Positions 34,325 to 45,656 of a DNA stretch of 64,000 bases are shown here, piece by piece (the first letter of the stretch is position 1; each line of letters starts with the position of its first letter). Origin of the DNA: Wallemia ichthyophaga EXF-994 (lineage: Eukaryota > Basidiomycota > Wallemiomycetes > Wallemiales > Wallemiaceae). Below the pieces are notes generated by a model. It ran no database searches, had not been told where the DNA came from, and saw only the letters and a program-made list of their open reading frames with translations. The stretch is taken from the NCBI RefSeq assembly GCF_000400465.1, contig NW_008806283.1, forward strand, positions 186,001-250,000. The letters are read 5' to 3'. Position numbers and translations under genes: made by a program.

Positions 34325-36223
34325 ATGAAAAGCCTGAGGAGGTCACTCAATAAGGATAAGACAAATAGCGGTAGTACAAGTAATAGCACTAGCCATAGCC
34401 AGCAACAGATATCACCAAAAATAGCAGTGCTGCAACCACCTCAACTTGTCATAAAGGCAATTGGTTCGTATAGGGCGGAGAAAGCCGGGGAACTGAGTTT
34501 CGATGCTGGAGTATTCTACCACGTTCCAAGTCTAGAAATTGGCGGCGATGAGTTTTATGAAGCACACGACCCACTTAAGGGTACAAGAGGTCTTGTGCCA
34601 CGCTACCTGTTTGAGCCACTTAAAAGAGGAGGCGTAAGTGTGGACAATAGACAGTCATACGAGCATCACAATCAGCCCAATTCACACTCACACTCACACC
34701 CCAATTCACACTCTTCAAAGCCCTCCACTCAATACGCCGTCGTCCAGTTCGATTTTCTCGCAGAGAGACCAGACGAACTGAGCGCAAAAGCAGGCGAACC
34801 AATCATCGTCATTGCCCAATCAAACCATGAGTGGTTCGTCGCTAAACCCATCATGCGTCTCGGAGGTCCCGGTCTTATCCCCGTGGCATTTGTCGAGATT
34901 AGAGACCAGAAGAGTAATCAACCACTAGATACACACGCAATCGTGAGATCTGCTGTTATCCCCAAAGTTGAAGACTGGAAGCGACAAGCCGCTGATTACA
35001 AGAAAGCTTCGATTCCGCTTGGAAGATTTGAATTTAACAAGATGGACAACAGACACAAAGATGAAAAAGACAACGACAAGGAAAATTCTTTCCCGGAGAA
35101 TTCCACCCCTCACGGTGTCTCACACGGCAGCAACAACATACCAAGTACTCATCCAAGTACCAATTTTATATCACCCACTGAAAACGCTCAAATAGCATCT
35201 ACATCTCAACTGCCATCTGCAACCACGCCACCTGCAACTACACCATCCATCACTAGCATATTGCAATCATCCGTTGTCTCCCACTATCACGAGAATGAAG
35301 TGACGTGGTTCCAGTTCAATATTGTTTTCGTAGAAGCTGATACAACCGACGCGACTTTCATACCAACTAATCACACGCGCTCAATGATTCTATTCAGACT
35401 ATACGAAGATTTCTACGATTTCCAGATAAGATTGCTTGATACTTTCCCTGTTGAAGCTGGAAGGAGAGTGTCAGCAGATGGACAGGGGAAGACGCGTATA
35501 TTGCCTTACTTACCTGGACCTATAGAAGCGCATGATCTCAATGAGGTGTCTATAGTGAGAAGACGACTAGAGCTCAATCAATATGTGCACGAATTGTCTT
35601 CTCTCCCACAGCATATTATTAGCTGCGAGCTTTTTAGGGATTTCTTAGATGTCAGACCAGGCGATAGGGAGGTGAGCCACAGAAGTGAGCAGGGTGAAAT
35701 GGGTGAGATTGGCGAGGTTGGTGAATACGCCGAGCATGCTGAGGAGCATACTGAGCACAATTTGCATAATGCCCAACCCAAACACTCATCCGCATCAAGT
35801 TTATCAATTAACGGCGGTTTGGTTGAGAGTATGCACCATTTAGCTGTGGCGCAAGAAGAACAAAAAGACGAAGAGGAGCAAGAGAAACATCAAGACATAC
35901 CAGTATCGGCATCTGTCGACAGCTCACTAAGCGCACTACCTAAACTCGCATCCGAGTCAACACTTTCAACAATGTCAACCAGCGCGATGAAAGTGAAAGT
36001 ACTACACCAACCCACAGGTGACTTGATAGCATTGCGGATATCACCTACCGATCTCAAGTTGGATAGCCTTTTGGACAAGATAAGGGAGCGTTTCGGAGTT
36101 GATGTTAACCGGATATGGTCGAATGATGACAGCAGCAGCTTTGACAGGAAGGAGATTAGCACGGATGAGGAGCTGCACGAATGGTTGAACAATGCGTCTA
36201 AATTGAGTTTAATTGTTAGTTGA
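34325..36223 (+). CDS. BEM1: BEM1/Scd2 polarity scaffold
   Basis: Scaffold that binds the Cdc42 exchange factor and PAK kinase at sites of polarised growth. Single exon, 632 aa from ATG 34325. Domains: SH3-1 at about 40-100 (IKAIGSYRAEKAGELSFD), SH3-2 at about 138-200 (YAVVQFDFLAERPDELSAK), PX at about 330-450 with FRLYEDFYDFQIRLLD, and a C-terminal PB1 at about 555-632. The frame is open upstream to 34268 through a GTG, which was not used. A 5' exon cannot be excluded. Confidence 0.94.
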   Translation: MKSLRRSLNKDKTNSGSTSNSTSHSQQQISPKIAVLQPPQLVIKAIGSYRAEKAGELSFDAGVFYHVPSLEIGGDEFYEAHDPLKGTRGLVPRYLFEPLKRGGVSVDNRQSYEHHNQPNSHSHSHPNSHSSKPSTQYAVVQFDFLAERPDELSAKAGEPIIVIAQSNHEWFVAKPIMRLGGPGLIPVAFVEIRDQKSNQPLDTHAIVRSAVIPKVEDWKRQAADYKKASIPLGRFEFNKMDNRHKDEKDNDKENSFPENSTPHGVSHGSNNIPSTHPSTNFISPTENAQIASTSQLPSATTPPATTPSITSILQSSVVSHYHENEVTWFQFNIVFVEADTTDATFIPTNHTRSMILFRLYEDFYDFQIRLLDTFPVEAGRRVSADGQGKTRILPYLPGPIEAHDLNEVSIVRRRLELNQYVHELSSLPQHIISCELFRDFLDVRPGDREVSHRSEQGEMGEIGEVGEYAEHAEEHTEHNLHNAQPKHSSASSLSINGGLVESMHHLAVAQEEQKDEEEQEKHQDIPVSASVDSSLSALPKLASESTLSTMSTSAMKVKVLHQPTGDLIALRISPTDLKLDSLLDKIRERFGVDVNRIWSNDDSSSFDRKEISTDEELHEWLNNASKLSLIVS

Positions 36224-36267
36224 ATTTCATTCCAACTTGGCTATCTACCTTCTTTTTTAAAACGGTC

Positions 36268-37274
36268 ATGGATTTCTCAGCCGAGACATATTTTAGCACA
36301 CAGCCAGAACCAGCAAACCACGCCGAGAAGTTAGCTTCTGTGACTGCGTTTATAGACAGACAAATTTCACGTAACCGTCGAGTAGCTCTTGTAACTGTAA
36401 GTGAAGATTGACATCATATCGGATAAGACATCTGAGGGTGTTAATATAGTCTGGTGGCACTACAGTACCGCTTGAGAAGAATACTGTGCGTTTTCTCGAC
36501 AATTTTAGCGCTGGTACGCGTGGAGCGACTTCAGCGGAATACCTCCTTAACGATCCACGCTATGCAGTTATATTTATGCATCGCCAGCATTCTCTCCAGC
36601 CATACACTAAGCATTTCAGTCACACCACCAACCCTTTCCTCGATCTACTCAATCTACCGGAATCCCCCGATGATGAAATCACAGTGAACAGAAACAAGAC
36701 ACCTGAAATGTTCAACATACTCCGCAATCACCATCAAGTCGTCTGCGAAGATAGATTATTTAGTCTCCCATTCGTCACTATCGCCGATTACCTTTTCTTG
36801 TTGCGGGATGTGAGTATGGCTATGAAATCTTGTTCAAAGAGCGCCCTCTATTACCTCGCTGCTGCAGTCAGTGATTTCTTTATACCAACGCAGAAAATCT
36901 ACGAGCATAAAATTCAGTCACAAAAGGGTAGCTTGCAGATAGAGATGGATCAAACACCCAAAATACTCGGTTCTCTCGTTAAGGATTGGACTCCGGAGGG
37001 TTTCATTGTCAGCTTTAAATTGGAAACTGAACATTCACTCTTAATACCTAAAGCTATTGGTGCTCTCGAAAAGTATGAGCATCATCTCGTTATCGCTAAT
37101 GAACTTAAGAATAGAAAATACAAAGTAGCTCTGGTTGAAAGGAAGCTGGATGGTCAATTCAGTGAGGACTTTGTCGAGATTGGTGAAAATACCCACGATA
37201 AGGAAATTGAAGAGGAGATAATCAAGCAGGTTATCAGTAGACACGATATTCATCTCACTCAGCAGCGACTTTGA
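36268..37274 (+). CDS. CAB2: Phosphopantothenate-cysteine ligase
   Basis: Joins cysteine to 4'-phosphopantothenate in coenzyme A synthesis. Exons 36268-36396 and 36450-37274 (53-nt intron) give 317 aa. Splicing restores [20 protein letters not shown], followed by [15 protein letters not shown], the nucleotide-binding signature. Further marks are [23 protein letters not shown] and [12 protein letters not shown]. It begins 44 bp after the BEM1 stop on the same strand. Confidence 0.94.
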
Positions 37275-37458
37275 GGCTTTAACATTTCATTTCAACGCGA
37301 TTCTATCGTGAAACAAGCCCAATTCCATTAGACAAAACATTTCGGAACATAACACTCTTTCTATACATTCACCCTTTCTGTGTACAGTTTGTACATACTA
37401 TATCACTCTTCATGATACAAATATCTATCTAATTATACAAATATCCTTGCTAGTAAAA

Positions 37459-38932
37459 TTACTGTGAATGGCCGTCGTCAGTCTCAAGTGGCGGTGCACT
37501 TGCTTCAATCGTTCGAGTGTTGTGTGAAGGAGGCGGTGCAGACGGCGCAGGTGGTATAATATGATCGTTATTCGACTCCTGCAGATTTTATTAGTAAAGC
37601 TTTACCACATCGAAACCAACTCACATCAGAATAAGGTAGATCAAATGGACTGAACGTCGGTTCAAATGCGGTAGGAGGAAGTGGTAAACTAGGCATTAAA
37701 TCTTTCTTCTTGGTATCGGAATTATCATGATCGGGCTGCTTCCAAAACCCTTCTTCCACAGTCTCATAGCCATCACCGTCAACATTAGCCACTGGAACTG
37801 ATGCATCATGCCGCCGTTGCTCGTCATCTCCAAATGGCGATGAAGAAGCCATATGTAGATTCCGCAAATGATCTTTATCATCAATTGCAATATGAGCAGT
37901 GAGATGATGAGCACTGTTGTCATTCTCACTATCACTATCACTCGTCGCTGGTTCTGGCGTTTCTTCCAGCTCCTCGAGATCGTTATTGCCTCGACTGTTA
38001 ATATAGCGTGACTTTTCCGTTTGGCGTGTCGTACTCGGTGCTCGTCTTGATGTTGTCGGTCTTTGCGAGTTAGGTCTGTATGCCGGAGGTAGAGCTGGTA
38101 GTGCGCCTGAGTCTGTGTCGCGGTCTAATGGGAATGGAGGTGGCGATTCATGATGCTCGTGGTGCTCGTGGTGCTCATTTTCATTATCGTCATTGCGTTG
38201 ACGTGGCTGAATTTGAGTCAAAGTCTCTTGGTTGACTTGCTCAGCTTGCTCAACTCCCCCAAGTCCCCGACTGTTGTCATCATCACCCTCGCTAGCTCGA
38301 TTCCTCCCTGTGTCGTGACTGAGTAACTCGCCTCTCTCCTCCTCGTTATCGTTATCGTTGTTGTTGTTGATTGATGGGCTGATTATGGAACGGAGAGAAG
38401 GCACATGATGTATTTTCCTGCCTTTCCTATGTTTAAGGTATTTGAGCGGGTTCCTCCGCTTCCTGACAAACGAGGTGGTACTTTTAGGCTCATCCTGATC
38501 GCCATCAAAACCACTCTCGCTCTTTTTAAGCTTAGTTCGGGATTTGGATTTCCGCCGCCGCCTCCACACGATAGTCCCGAACATTGTGAAGACTATCACG
38601 GAAGCGAGTACGACACTAATACCAATAATAAGTGGCTCACTGTTCTTGTGGTAGGATGCGTTGGCATGATTAGTCCCCCACCCTCGAGGCATGGATGGGT
38701 TATTGGTATCGAATGGATCCATACTACTTCGCTTGTCGTAGACATTGACGCCCCAGAATTTGAACTCATTGACTTTTTCACTGTTCTTTGTCAGCTTTAG
38801 CGGCAAATTGACTTGCTCAAGCTCAACGCTGTAGCTCTGATTGAGTTCTGCTTGTGTATTACCGTAAGCCAAGCCATATGTGACTAATACACATAGTAAA
38901 TTAATAAAGAGGCATACTCGCACACCCTTCAT
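37459..38932 (-). CDS. Single-pass membrane protein of unknown function
   Basis: Not recognised. Exons 37625-38932 and 37459-37578 (46-nt intron) give 475 aa. A signal peptide (about 1-23, ending GLAYG) is followed by a short lumenal part of about 75 residues with N-glycosylation sequons. One membrane segment at about 101-123 (IIGISVVLASVIVFTMFG) precedes a basic WRRRRKSKSRTK stop-transfer. The long cytosolic tail is disordered, rich in Asp, Asn, Glu and Pro, with a HHEHHEHHE run and several PP motifs. The topology is type I; a sensor or adaptor role is only a guess. Confidence 0.75.
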
Positions 38933-39081
38933 GAAATCTCACACGGATTTCCTCAATTTCTGGTTTATGGGGGATCACAGTCGGAAACCACGATAAGATA
39001 TGGTGGGAAAATTGGTTTATTTTTTCATAGCTTTGTCAATTTAGGCACAAATCAAATCAAATTAAATCAGTCGTCGTCAGA

Positions 39082-39869
39082 TTATGCTACAGATTCCCTC
39101 ATTATCTTGATTTTCTTGGTAAATTTCTCAACATTTAATTCTGGCTGTAGTGCTGTGAGTAAAGTGGAAGTGGCAGCGAACCACTTACGCTTGGTGTAGT
39201 GGACTTTACAGAAGGCAAATCAAGCAAGTCTGTAACGTATCTGTTGAACTTTTGATACTTCTCCGTCTTGAGTGTCTCAAGCACGCTCCTTGCGCCTGCG
39301 ATATCGCAAACATCTTCTTTTGCGTTCTCAGCAAAGTCCTTGAATCTGACAAAGAATGGTGCAAATGCTAAATCACCAATTGTTGGCTTGTTGTCTCCCA
39401 ATAAGAAACCGGTTTCTGGAAGGTGAGCTTGGAGTGCGTCAATAGCTTGCAAGATATTCGTTGAACTTTCGCCGCGGAACAACCAAGCAAAGTATTGAGA
39501 GTTGAAGTAGCCGCCTGCTTCGATGAACAGACGTACTTTGGCCCGGTTGACAGCATTCACCAAGCCATGAGGAAGGAGGTGTGCATCTGGATAGAGATCA
39601 GCAACCAATTCCAACAAAACTAAGCTCTCATTGATCGACACTCCGTTCTCTGGAATCTTAGAAATGTCTTTCTGGTGATTGTCTTTGTCTATAACAAGCG
39701 CTGGAACTTTGGAAGCTGGGTTGATTTGAGGATACCATTCTGGCTTCTTCTCTAAATCAATTTCCACCTTCTCGAACTTGGCACCGGCTTGCAGCAGCGC
39801 AGCCTCTACACGATGCGCAAAGGGGCAAATGTGTGCTGTGTATAAAACTAAGCGTGAAGTCAAAGTCAT
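39082..39869 (-). CDS. Omega-like glutathione S-transferase
   Basis: Thiol-transferase type GST. Exons 39189-39869 and 39082-39144 (44-nt intron) give 247 aa. The N-terminal thioredoxin fold has the catalytic Cys in HICPFAHRVE (C15), cis-Pro in SKVPALV, and the glutathione-binding ES in SINESLVLLE. The alpha-helical C-terminal domain contains FLLGDNKPTIGDLAFAPF. A Cys active site marks the omega/GTO group. The choice of last-exon acceptor is less certain because a second AG lies 8 nt upstream. Confidence 0.88.
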
Positions 39870-41279
39870 GATTGTTGATGGTAGAGGGAGAAAGTAATTA
39901 AACTGGATTTGTAATAGATTTATTAGTCATCAGCTTGCGCATGATTGCATTTGAAAGTAAATATCTGGGATAATTTTGACAATTTACACAATTCGCTCTA
40001 TTCACAGCTCTGTTATCGAAACTTGTGGCAAAGATGGAGCTGTCCATCGATGATGTCATTAGCACGGCCACGATGGTTTAATAATCTAGCTTTAGGGATT
40101 CCAGTAGGGTTTGTAATCAAGCTCACGCTCTTTGGAAGTATTAAGGTATTTGTAATCTTCGCGCGAGCGTTGTCACTTTAAGCCAAGTAAAATTGTTTCG
40201 GGATCGTAATTTGGTACAAAATAGTTTAATCGCCTTCACACTCCTATTTTTTGGAATCTCGGAATGCACTTGGTCGATCCAAACCATCGATTTCAGAATT
40301 AAGCTGACCCCTACTTTCCTTTGCATGAATTGCTTTTATACCCGTGCGATGGTCCAGAGTGATAAATTTTTTTCGCTGTAGCCACCATCGTGTCCTGTGG
40401 ACGCTATTTGTCGGAGAATGTAAATCACGTCTAGAAGGGCCAGCATTTTTGAGTTCTTGACTACTGCGGTTTTCATCAGCTTAAATTGTTTGTTTCTATC
40501 GATGAAGTTCCTGAAATCTCCATACCTAATCTGCAGGGTGCTCTAGAGCGATGTCGGACCGCAAATCCTGGACGGCCTACAGTGCGCGATTAGAGGCTTA
40601 GAGATATGCTTCTGGTGACGCCTCATAGAAACCATTCAGAGCTACATGCCAAGATCCTTTATTTGGAGATCATCAAAACTCGTAAATCAGCCATTTGAGA
40701 TCAGTGGTGGTCAAAAAACTAACTCAGTGGATATTGAACGGAGGGATTATGTGTGGATGTATTTAAAATGCTGGATATGCTAAGAAAATGTTGGAAATGG
40801 TATCTTCTTCAATTGGTCAGTATATCGTATCTCTGCGTTCGGTTTCTCACTTACTTGGCCATTTGTTGCGTGAGTTGAATCAACTCAACTCAGTGGAATA
40901 ACCAGTATCTATGAGAGGCATTTATTGAATAACTGAAATTCACATGCAAACACCACACTTCCATGTGGTTTCGCTCTTAGGTCATTAGTGATATATCATC
41001 GGGTCGCAATGAAGCCATTGACAGACGTGAGATAAAACCTAGTAGGTAGAGCTGCGCATTGTGCTCTACTTGGTTGATGTTGATTGGATTGCGTCGATAT
41101 AGATAAGACAACTTTAGTGATGTTTGGCGGCGATTACAGGCATCGAGTAGTCTTTTGGTATACAAGTCTTGTCAATATAGCGACAGTAGCTGCACCCCCA
41201 AACATTAAACCCTGCTTGCAATTTACTTAGATACTTAAAGCAAGAAATGGAATCGTAAGACAGATAATTACAAAATAAA
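39870..41279. other. Gene-poor segment of 1.4 kb
   Basis: Gap between the GST gene and the 3' end of eIF5. It holds the second decayed copy (40190-40915). 39870-40180 and 40916-41279 show nothing recognisable. Confidence 0.6.
40190..40915 (-). pseudogene. Decayed gene of unknown family, copy 2
   Basis: Colinear with 21200-21960 at DNA level and, on the minus strand, at protein level. The best open piece reads through RYGDFRNFIDRNKQFKLMK and LALLDVIYILRQIASTG. In-frame stop codons interrupt the pieces that match copy 1 (for example around LSL and before RYG), and the acceptor of the intron-like sequence near 40850 is damaged. This copy is therefore probably nonfunctional. Family unknown. Confidence 0.55.
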
Positions 41280-42520
41280 TTAATCACTCTCATCTTCGGA
41301 CTCAGCCTCGTCGAGCCACTAGAGTTTTTTGTTAGCTATGTGTGAACAAGGTAATGTCTGATACTCACCTTCAAAAATGGCTTGGCAGAAACTCTGACTT
41401 TCTTTGAGACATCTTTATCGACATACTTTTTAGAAACATGCGTACCCCAGTGCTGAATGACTTCCTCTTCCAGGAGATCAGCTTGATAGATCTTCATGAG
41501 CAGTTTAGGAAGCTGAGGAAGAAGTTCCGGGTAGTTGAGACCAACGAGTCTCTCAAGACCGCCGAGAATACTCTTTTGATGCTTTTCAGAACCATCCTTG
41601 CACATTTGTTCCAAGACTGGAATAATACCATCAAGCTCCTTGAAAGCGTTTTGGGTGAGAGCAGATTGGATGACAACTTGGACAGTTTTATGCTTTTGTT
41701 CTATATTCAGATCTCTGGACTTGTTGAGGATATCAACAGGATTGATGGTTTGATCTTCGGCGTGCTTCTCCTCAATCCACAAAGCCAACTGAGATTCAGG
41801 GGCATCGTTACCGTCTTCATCAGAGTTAGCGCCGTCTTGTCCGAGGATGGTAGTGACACCTTCAGATAACTGATTAACTCTAGCTTGGACAGCTGCCTCT
41901 GAGGTGTCGACACTCCATTCATTGTCAGCTTTCTTATCAGCAATGGGGACAGCCTTAGCTTCAGCGTTAATTCTAGCAGTGAGATCATCTTGAGTTTGAG
42001 CGTCATTCTCCATTTGTTCGACTTCGTCAGTTGCCTTGTTTGCAGCTTCAGCATGAGCGCCTTGACCTTTCTTCTTCTTTGGAGGCGGATTCTTTTGAAT
42101 GTAAGTGGTAAGCTTATGTACCTTATCGACACCAGAGCGTTTACCGCAAGCTTTGCAATCCTTAATAATGTCATCATTCTTAGACATTTGTAATTCCGTT
42201 TCAGGGTTTTTGCAAGAACCACAGAGAACAAATTTAGCGATGAAGGAATCGAGGACTTCCCTAAGCCTGTCAACCTGATGACTACCATTAACGATATACC
42301 GATCATTCTTATCGTCCAAAGTAGTTTGAGCACCCAACTCGAAACCAAAGAACTTTGTTGGATAGTTTGGAGGTCTAGCCAAGGCTTTTGCGACGTCTGA
42401 CATATTTGGAATTACAGTCTTTATGCCATTTCCCTTGCCTTCAATTTTTGTAACCAACTGAGGCATTTTATACCTGTAAAATTTATCATCAACGTCCCTT
42501 CTAATATTTACTAGCGTCAT
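41280..42520 (-). CDS. TIF5: Translation initiation factor eIF5
   Basis: GTPase-activating factor for eIF2 during start-codon selection. Exons 41369-42520 and 41280-41318 (50-nt intron) give 396 aa. The N-terminal domain has DDKFYRYKMP, including the Arg16 finger, and GKGNGIKTVI. The zinc-binding C4 site is in CGSCKNPET...CKACG at about 98-122. A Lys-rich linker leads to the C-terminal W2/HEAT domain, which ends in the short exon WLDEAESEDESD, the acidic-aromatic box that binds eIF2beta and eIF3. Confidence 0.95.
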
Positions 42521-42608
42521 TGTATAGCATGTAAAGCGATTCTAATCGTTTAAACTTAATTTTCGTTGTTGGTGGTTGGCCTGGGAGAACAGTGATGGGA
42601 AATATCAA

Positions 42609-43064
42609 TCAATCCATGCTAAAATCTTCTACAACAGAAACTTGGGCGTAAGTTTTATCATCTTCGTAGGCGTCATCGCGCTGCTTATTGGATTCCTTGT
42701 TATCCTTGTTATCTTCCTCCTCCTCTTGCGTTTTCCACTGAGACTCGTAATTTTCATAATTCGATTTAGCTTCAGTTTTGCGATGAGCCCTGAGCTGCGA
42801 GGATATTTGTTAGAGTCAAAACGCACACCCATCCCCACTAACCTCCTTGGTTTCCTGCTTCTTGGCCTCCTTATCCCTCGCCACCGCCTTTTCCCTCCTA
42901 TCATTTAGACGCTTCTGCTTCCTCTTTCTAAACCCAGTGAGATATTCCCTACGCTTGTCCTCATCGAATACGATCTCATCCACCTGCTTCGTCTTGTTCT
43001 GGCGCTTCCTCCCCAATGCCTCCTTATCAAAGCTCAAAATTGCGCTATTCGATGATTTACCCAT
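42609..43064 (-). CDS. RRP17: RRP17/NOP25 rRNA-processing protein
   Basis: Nucleolar protein of the Nop12/Rrp17 family, an exonuclease for 5'-end processing of 5.8S and 25S rRNA in yeast. Exons 42843-43064 and 42609-42794 (48-nt intron) give 135 aa. The signature is VDEIVFDEDKRREYLTGFRK followed by a long Lys/Arg/Glu helix that continues across the splice (KKQETKE joined to LRAHRKTEA). The tail is acidic. It lies in a minus-strand tandem between the kelch gene and eIF5. Confidence 0.88.
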
Positions 43065-43123
43065 GACCGCACAAAAGCAAATTGATAAGCTGCGAAAATG
43101 TTTTATTTATTAATGTACACATA

Positions 43124-45510
43124 TTACCTCTTAAACACTAAAGACTTGACAAATCCTACTGTCGTCAGATAAAACGACTCCCTGCTTTTCGTTGAATGAA
43201 ATCCTGTGTCACGGAAATGTGAATGTCCAGACGAATGTACCATTTCATCTGGATTTTCATCTGCTCCTTCTCCTGTCCCTTCTCCTGGCCCTTTTTCCAT
43301 CATGTTCACGCTCTCACTCGATTCCGTCTTGAGACTCTCATCAGGTGACTGAGAATCATAATTTCCCCTCTCTTTCGACATTGCCGTCGTCGATGCAAGT
43401 ATTACCTGATTGTCTCGACTATAAAAAGTCATCCACGATTCTTTCGCATCTGCTTTCTTCCTCAATATCATACTTCCCGATTTGTGCACATCCGTCGGCG
43501 ACTTCTGGACAGTACCCACCGCTGCGGCCTTCACATGCTCCGCTGTCGGTCCATATATTGCACTGTACCTGTCTCCTTCTTCAGAAATTGACGAATTGGA
43601 TGATGATATTGTTTTGCCGATATCGAGTTTCAGATCTCCGTTACTCCTACCATTCATATTCTCATCTTTCTTAGTCTCATGCTTGAATCTAAGTAGATTA
43701 TCGTTCACACCGTCAACTATCAATTCATGTCCCGGCGACTGACTATCTTTAGAACATCTATTCACTTGAAAATCCTTCCAATGCAGTCTGTGTCCGACTA
43801 CTATATACTGCCATGCCTCATTTTCCGTCGACTGCTGCACGTAGTGCTCTTCATTGACCCCTGGTGGTGCAATATAAGCGCAGCAGCTCTCTACGATGAA
43901 TGTGTTGACCGCCGAGCCGCTTCCAGTTACGTTAATTCTAGTCCAGTGGTTGTGCCGAAAATCAAACACATCTATCGCTGCCGTGTTATACGCCTATATC
44001 TGGTCGTTAAATTCAAGTCCTCTACACTAAACCACACCCACACAGTATTCATCGTATGTTTCATCATATTGCCACGCAGGTACTATAGTCACTCCTGCAA
44101 AGATGGCCAGTTTGTGACTGCCTACGAGTATCATCGTCGCTTCCAATCTCTCACGTGGTGATTGACCAGTAGTAGTAATGACATCTTCAATGGATCCTTC
44201 CGAAGATGTAGCTGTGTATCTGCGATTGAGGTTGCCGTCGTCAATATGCATATCTTCATCTATGCTCTGTTGAATGTTTCTTTTTGCTTTGAGCTTCAAG
44301 AGTCTCGCTCGCGAGTAAGCCTCTGGAGATTTGTAGTTGCTCCAGTAGAAATTATCCTCTATAGCATTGTACGTCAGTTTATGAAGATCGTCGAATATCA
44401 CATTGACAGGATCATCCACCTGTGCACCCCCGAAATAGAAAATATCATCACCTTTGACAGTCTGTGAATGTCCAAACCGCATGTCTGGAGCTATTCCCTT
44501 TATCTCTGGTTGAATCCACCTATCTTGCTTGATGTGATACACGAAAACATCATTGTCGCCAACAGTATTGTCACATATACCGCCAAACAAGACGATAAAA
44601 TCTCTAATACATGCCATTGAATGGCCTCTGCGTGCTGTTGGCCACGTGCTCTCTTCATAGCTCTCACTGCTATGTGACGTTCTCTTCCTCGGACGCTTAC
44701 TAAACCTGTTTAGATATCGATCTGGCTGCCTCGAGTTTCCAAGTTCTACTATTGACAAGTCTTTGATGTTTATCTTGTAAAGAATGTCAGAGAGTGAACC
44801 CGTCGATCTTTCATCAAGAGCCGCTGTGGCGTGGGTTGGGTGATCCGAGCTCAGCTTGGGGTGGAGTGTACCCCCGAAAATATAAATTTCGTCGTTGTAC
44901 GCGGTAACAGGAGCCATAAGCGGTTGCCACTGATAAGATTGGGTTGGGGAATAGTTTGGGTTATCAATTCTGAGGAAATATCTATCCCATAGTCTAGTCG
45001 TCAAGTTGAGGACGTATACGGAGGGATTAACTGATCTTTAAGGGATTAGCGAGGTCTTGGAGATTGCTGAAATCTCACAAATAAGGCAAATAGAGGAAAT
45101 TACGTATTTGAACGGCAGTCTAAATATGTCATCAGTGTAATGATATGCACTAGAGGAATAAACGCACATGGTGACCAAATGCAGGTGGAAATACCTCCGG
45201 CAGATGCTCTTCAGCCTGGTTATTCAAGTCATCGTCGCCGTTTGAATTTATCGTCGGTTGTAATTGAGAAGAAGGTGGGAAGTCTGGAGCGCGTTGTACA
45301 TCGAATTGATCCCAGTGTGCGCCTGTAAAGCATAAGTGAGTGCAAATTATTCAAATCTCAACCAAATCCCTCACCGACGAAGCTCAGATGCCGCTTGACC
45401 AAATTGTGGAATGATCTGCACGATATGGACAATCTCATCAAATCGATCGATCTGAGGTTACTGAGTATTTCGTAGTACACGTTGTCATTCAATTTAAGCA
45501 TCTGCGCCAT
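43124..45510 (-). CDS. F-box / kelch-repeat protein
   Basis: Probable substrate adaptor of an SCF ubiquitin ligase. Five exons (45375-45510, 45168-45322, 45104-45119, 44042-45030, 43124-43993), introns 52, 48, 73 and 48 nt, 721 aa. The F-box is at about residues 5-45 (DNVYYEILSNLRSIDLMRLS). Kelch repeats follow (EIYIFGGT, FIVLFGGICDN, DIFYFGGAQ). The 16-nt exon 3 and the acceptor GATCAG were chosen because they alone keep the frame into NPSVYVLNLTTRLWD. The C-terminal 290 residues are largely disordered and Ser/Glu-rich. Confidence 0.78.
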
Positions 45511-45656
45511 TTTTGAATGGTATTTAATCTTTTTCCTTTTTTTCAAATAATCCAGAATAGTGGATTTCAAAGATAAGAATTTGCGAGGAGACAAAGAAAA
45601 GGAGAGAAAAATTACATGAAAAGTATTCACAATGGCATTACAAAAAGTTTTCGCAT

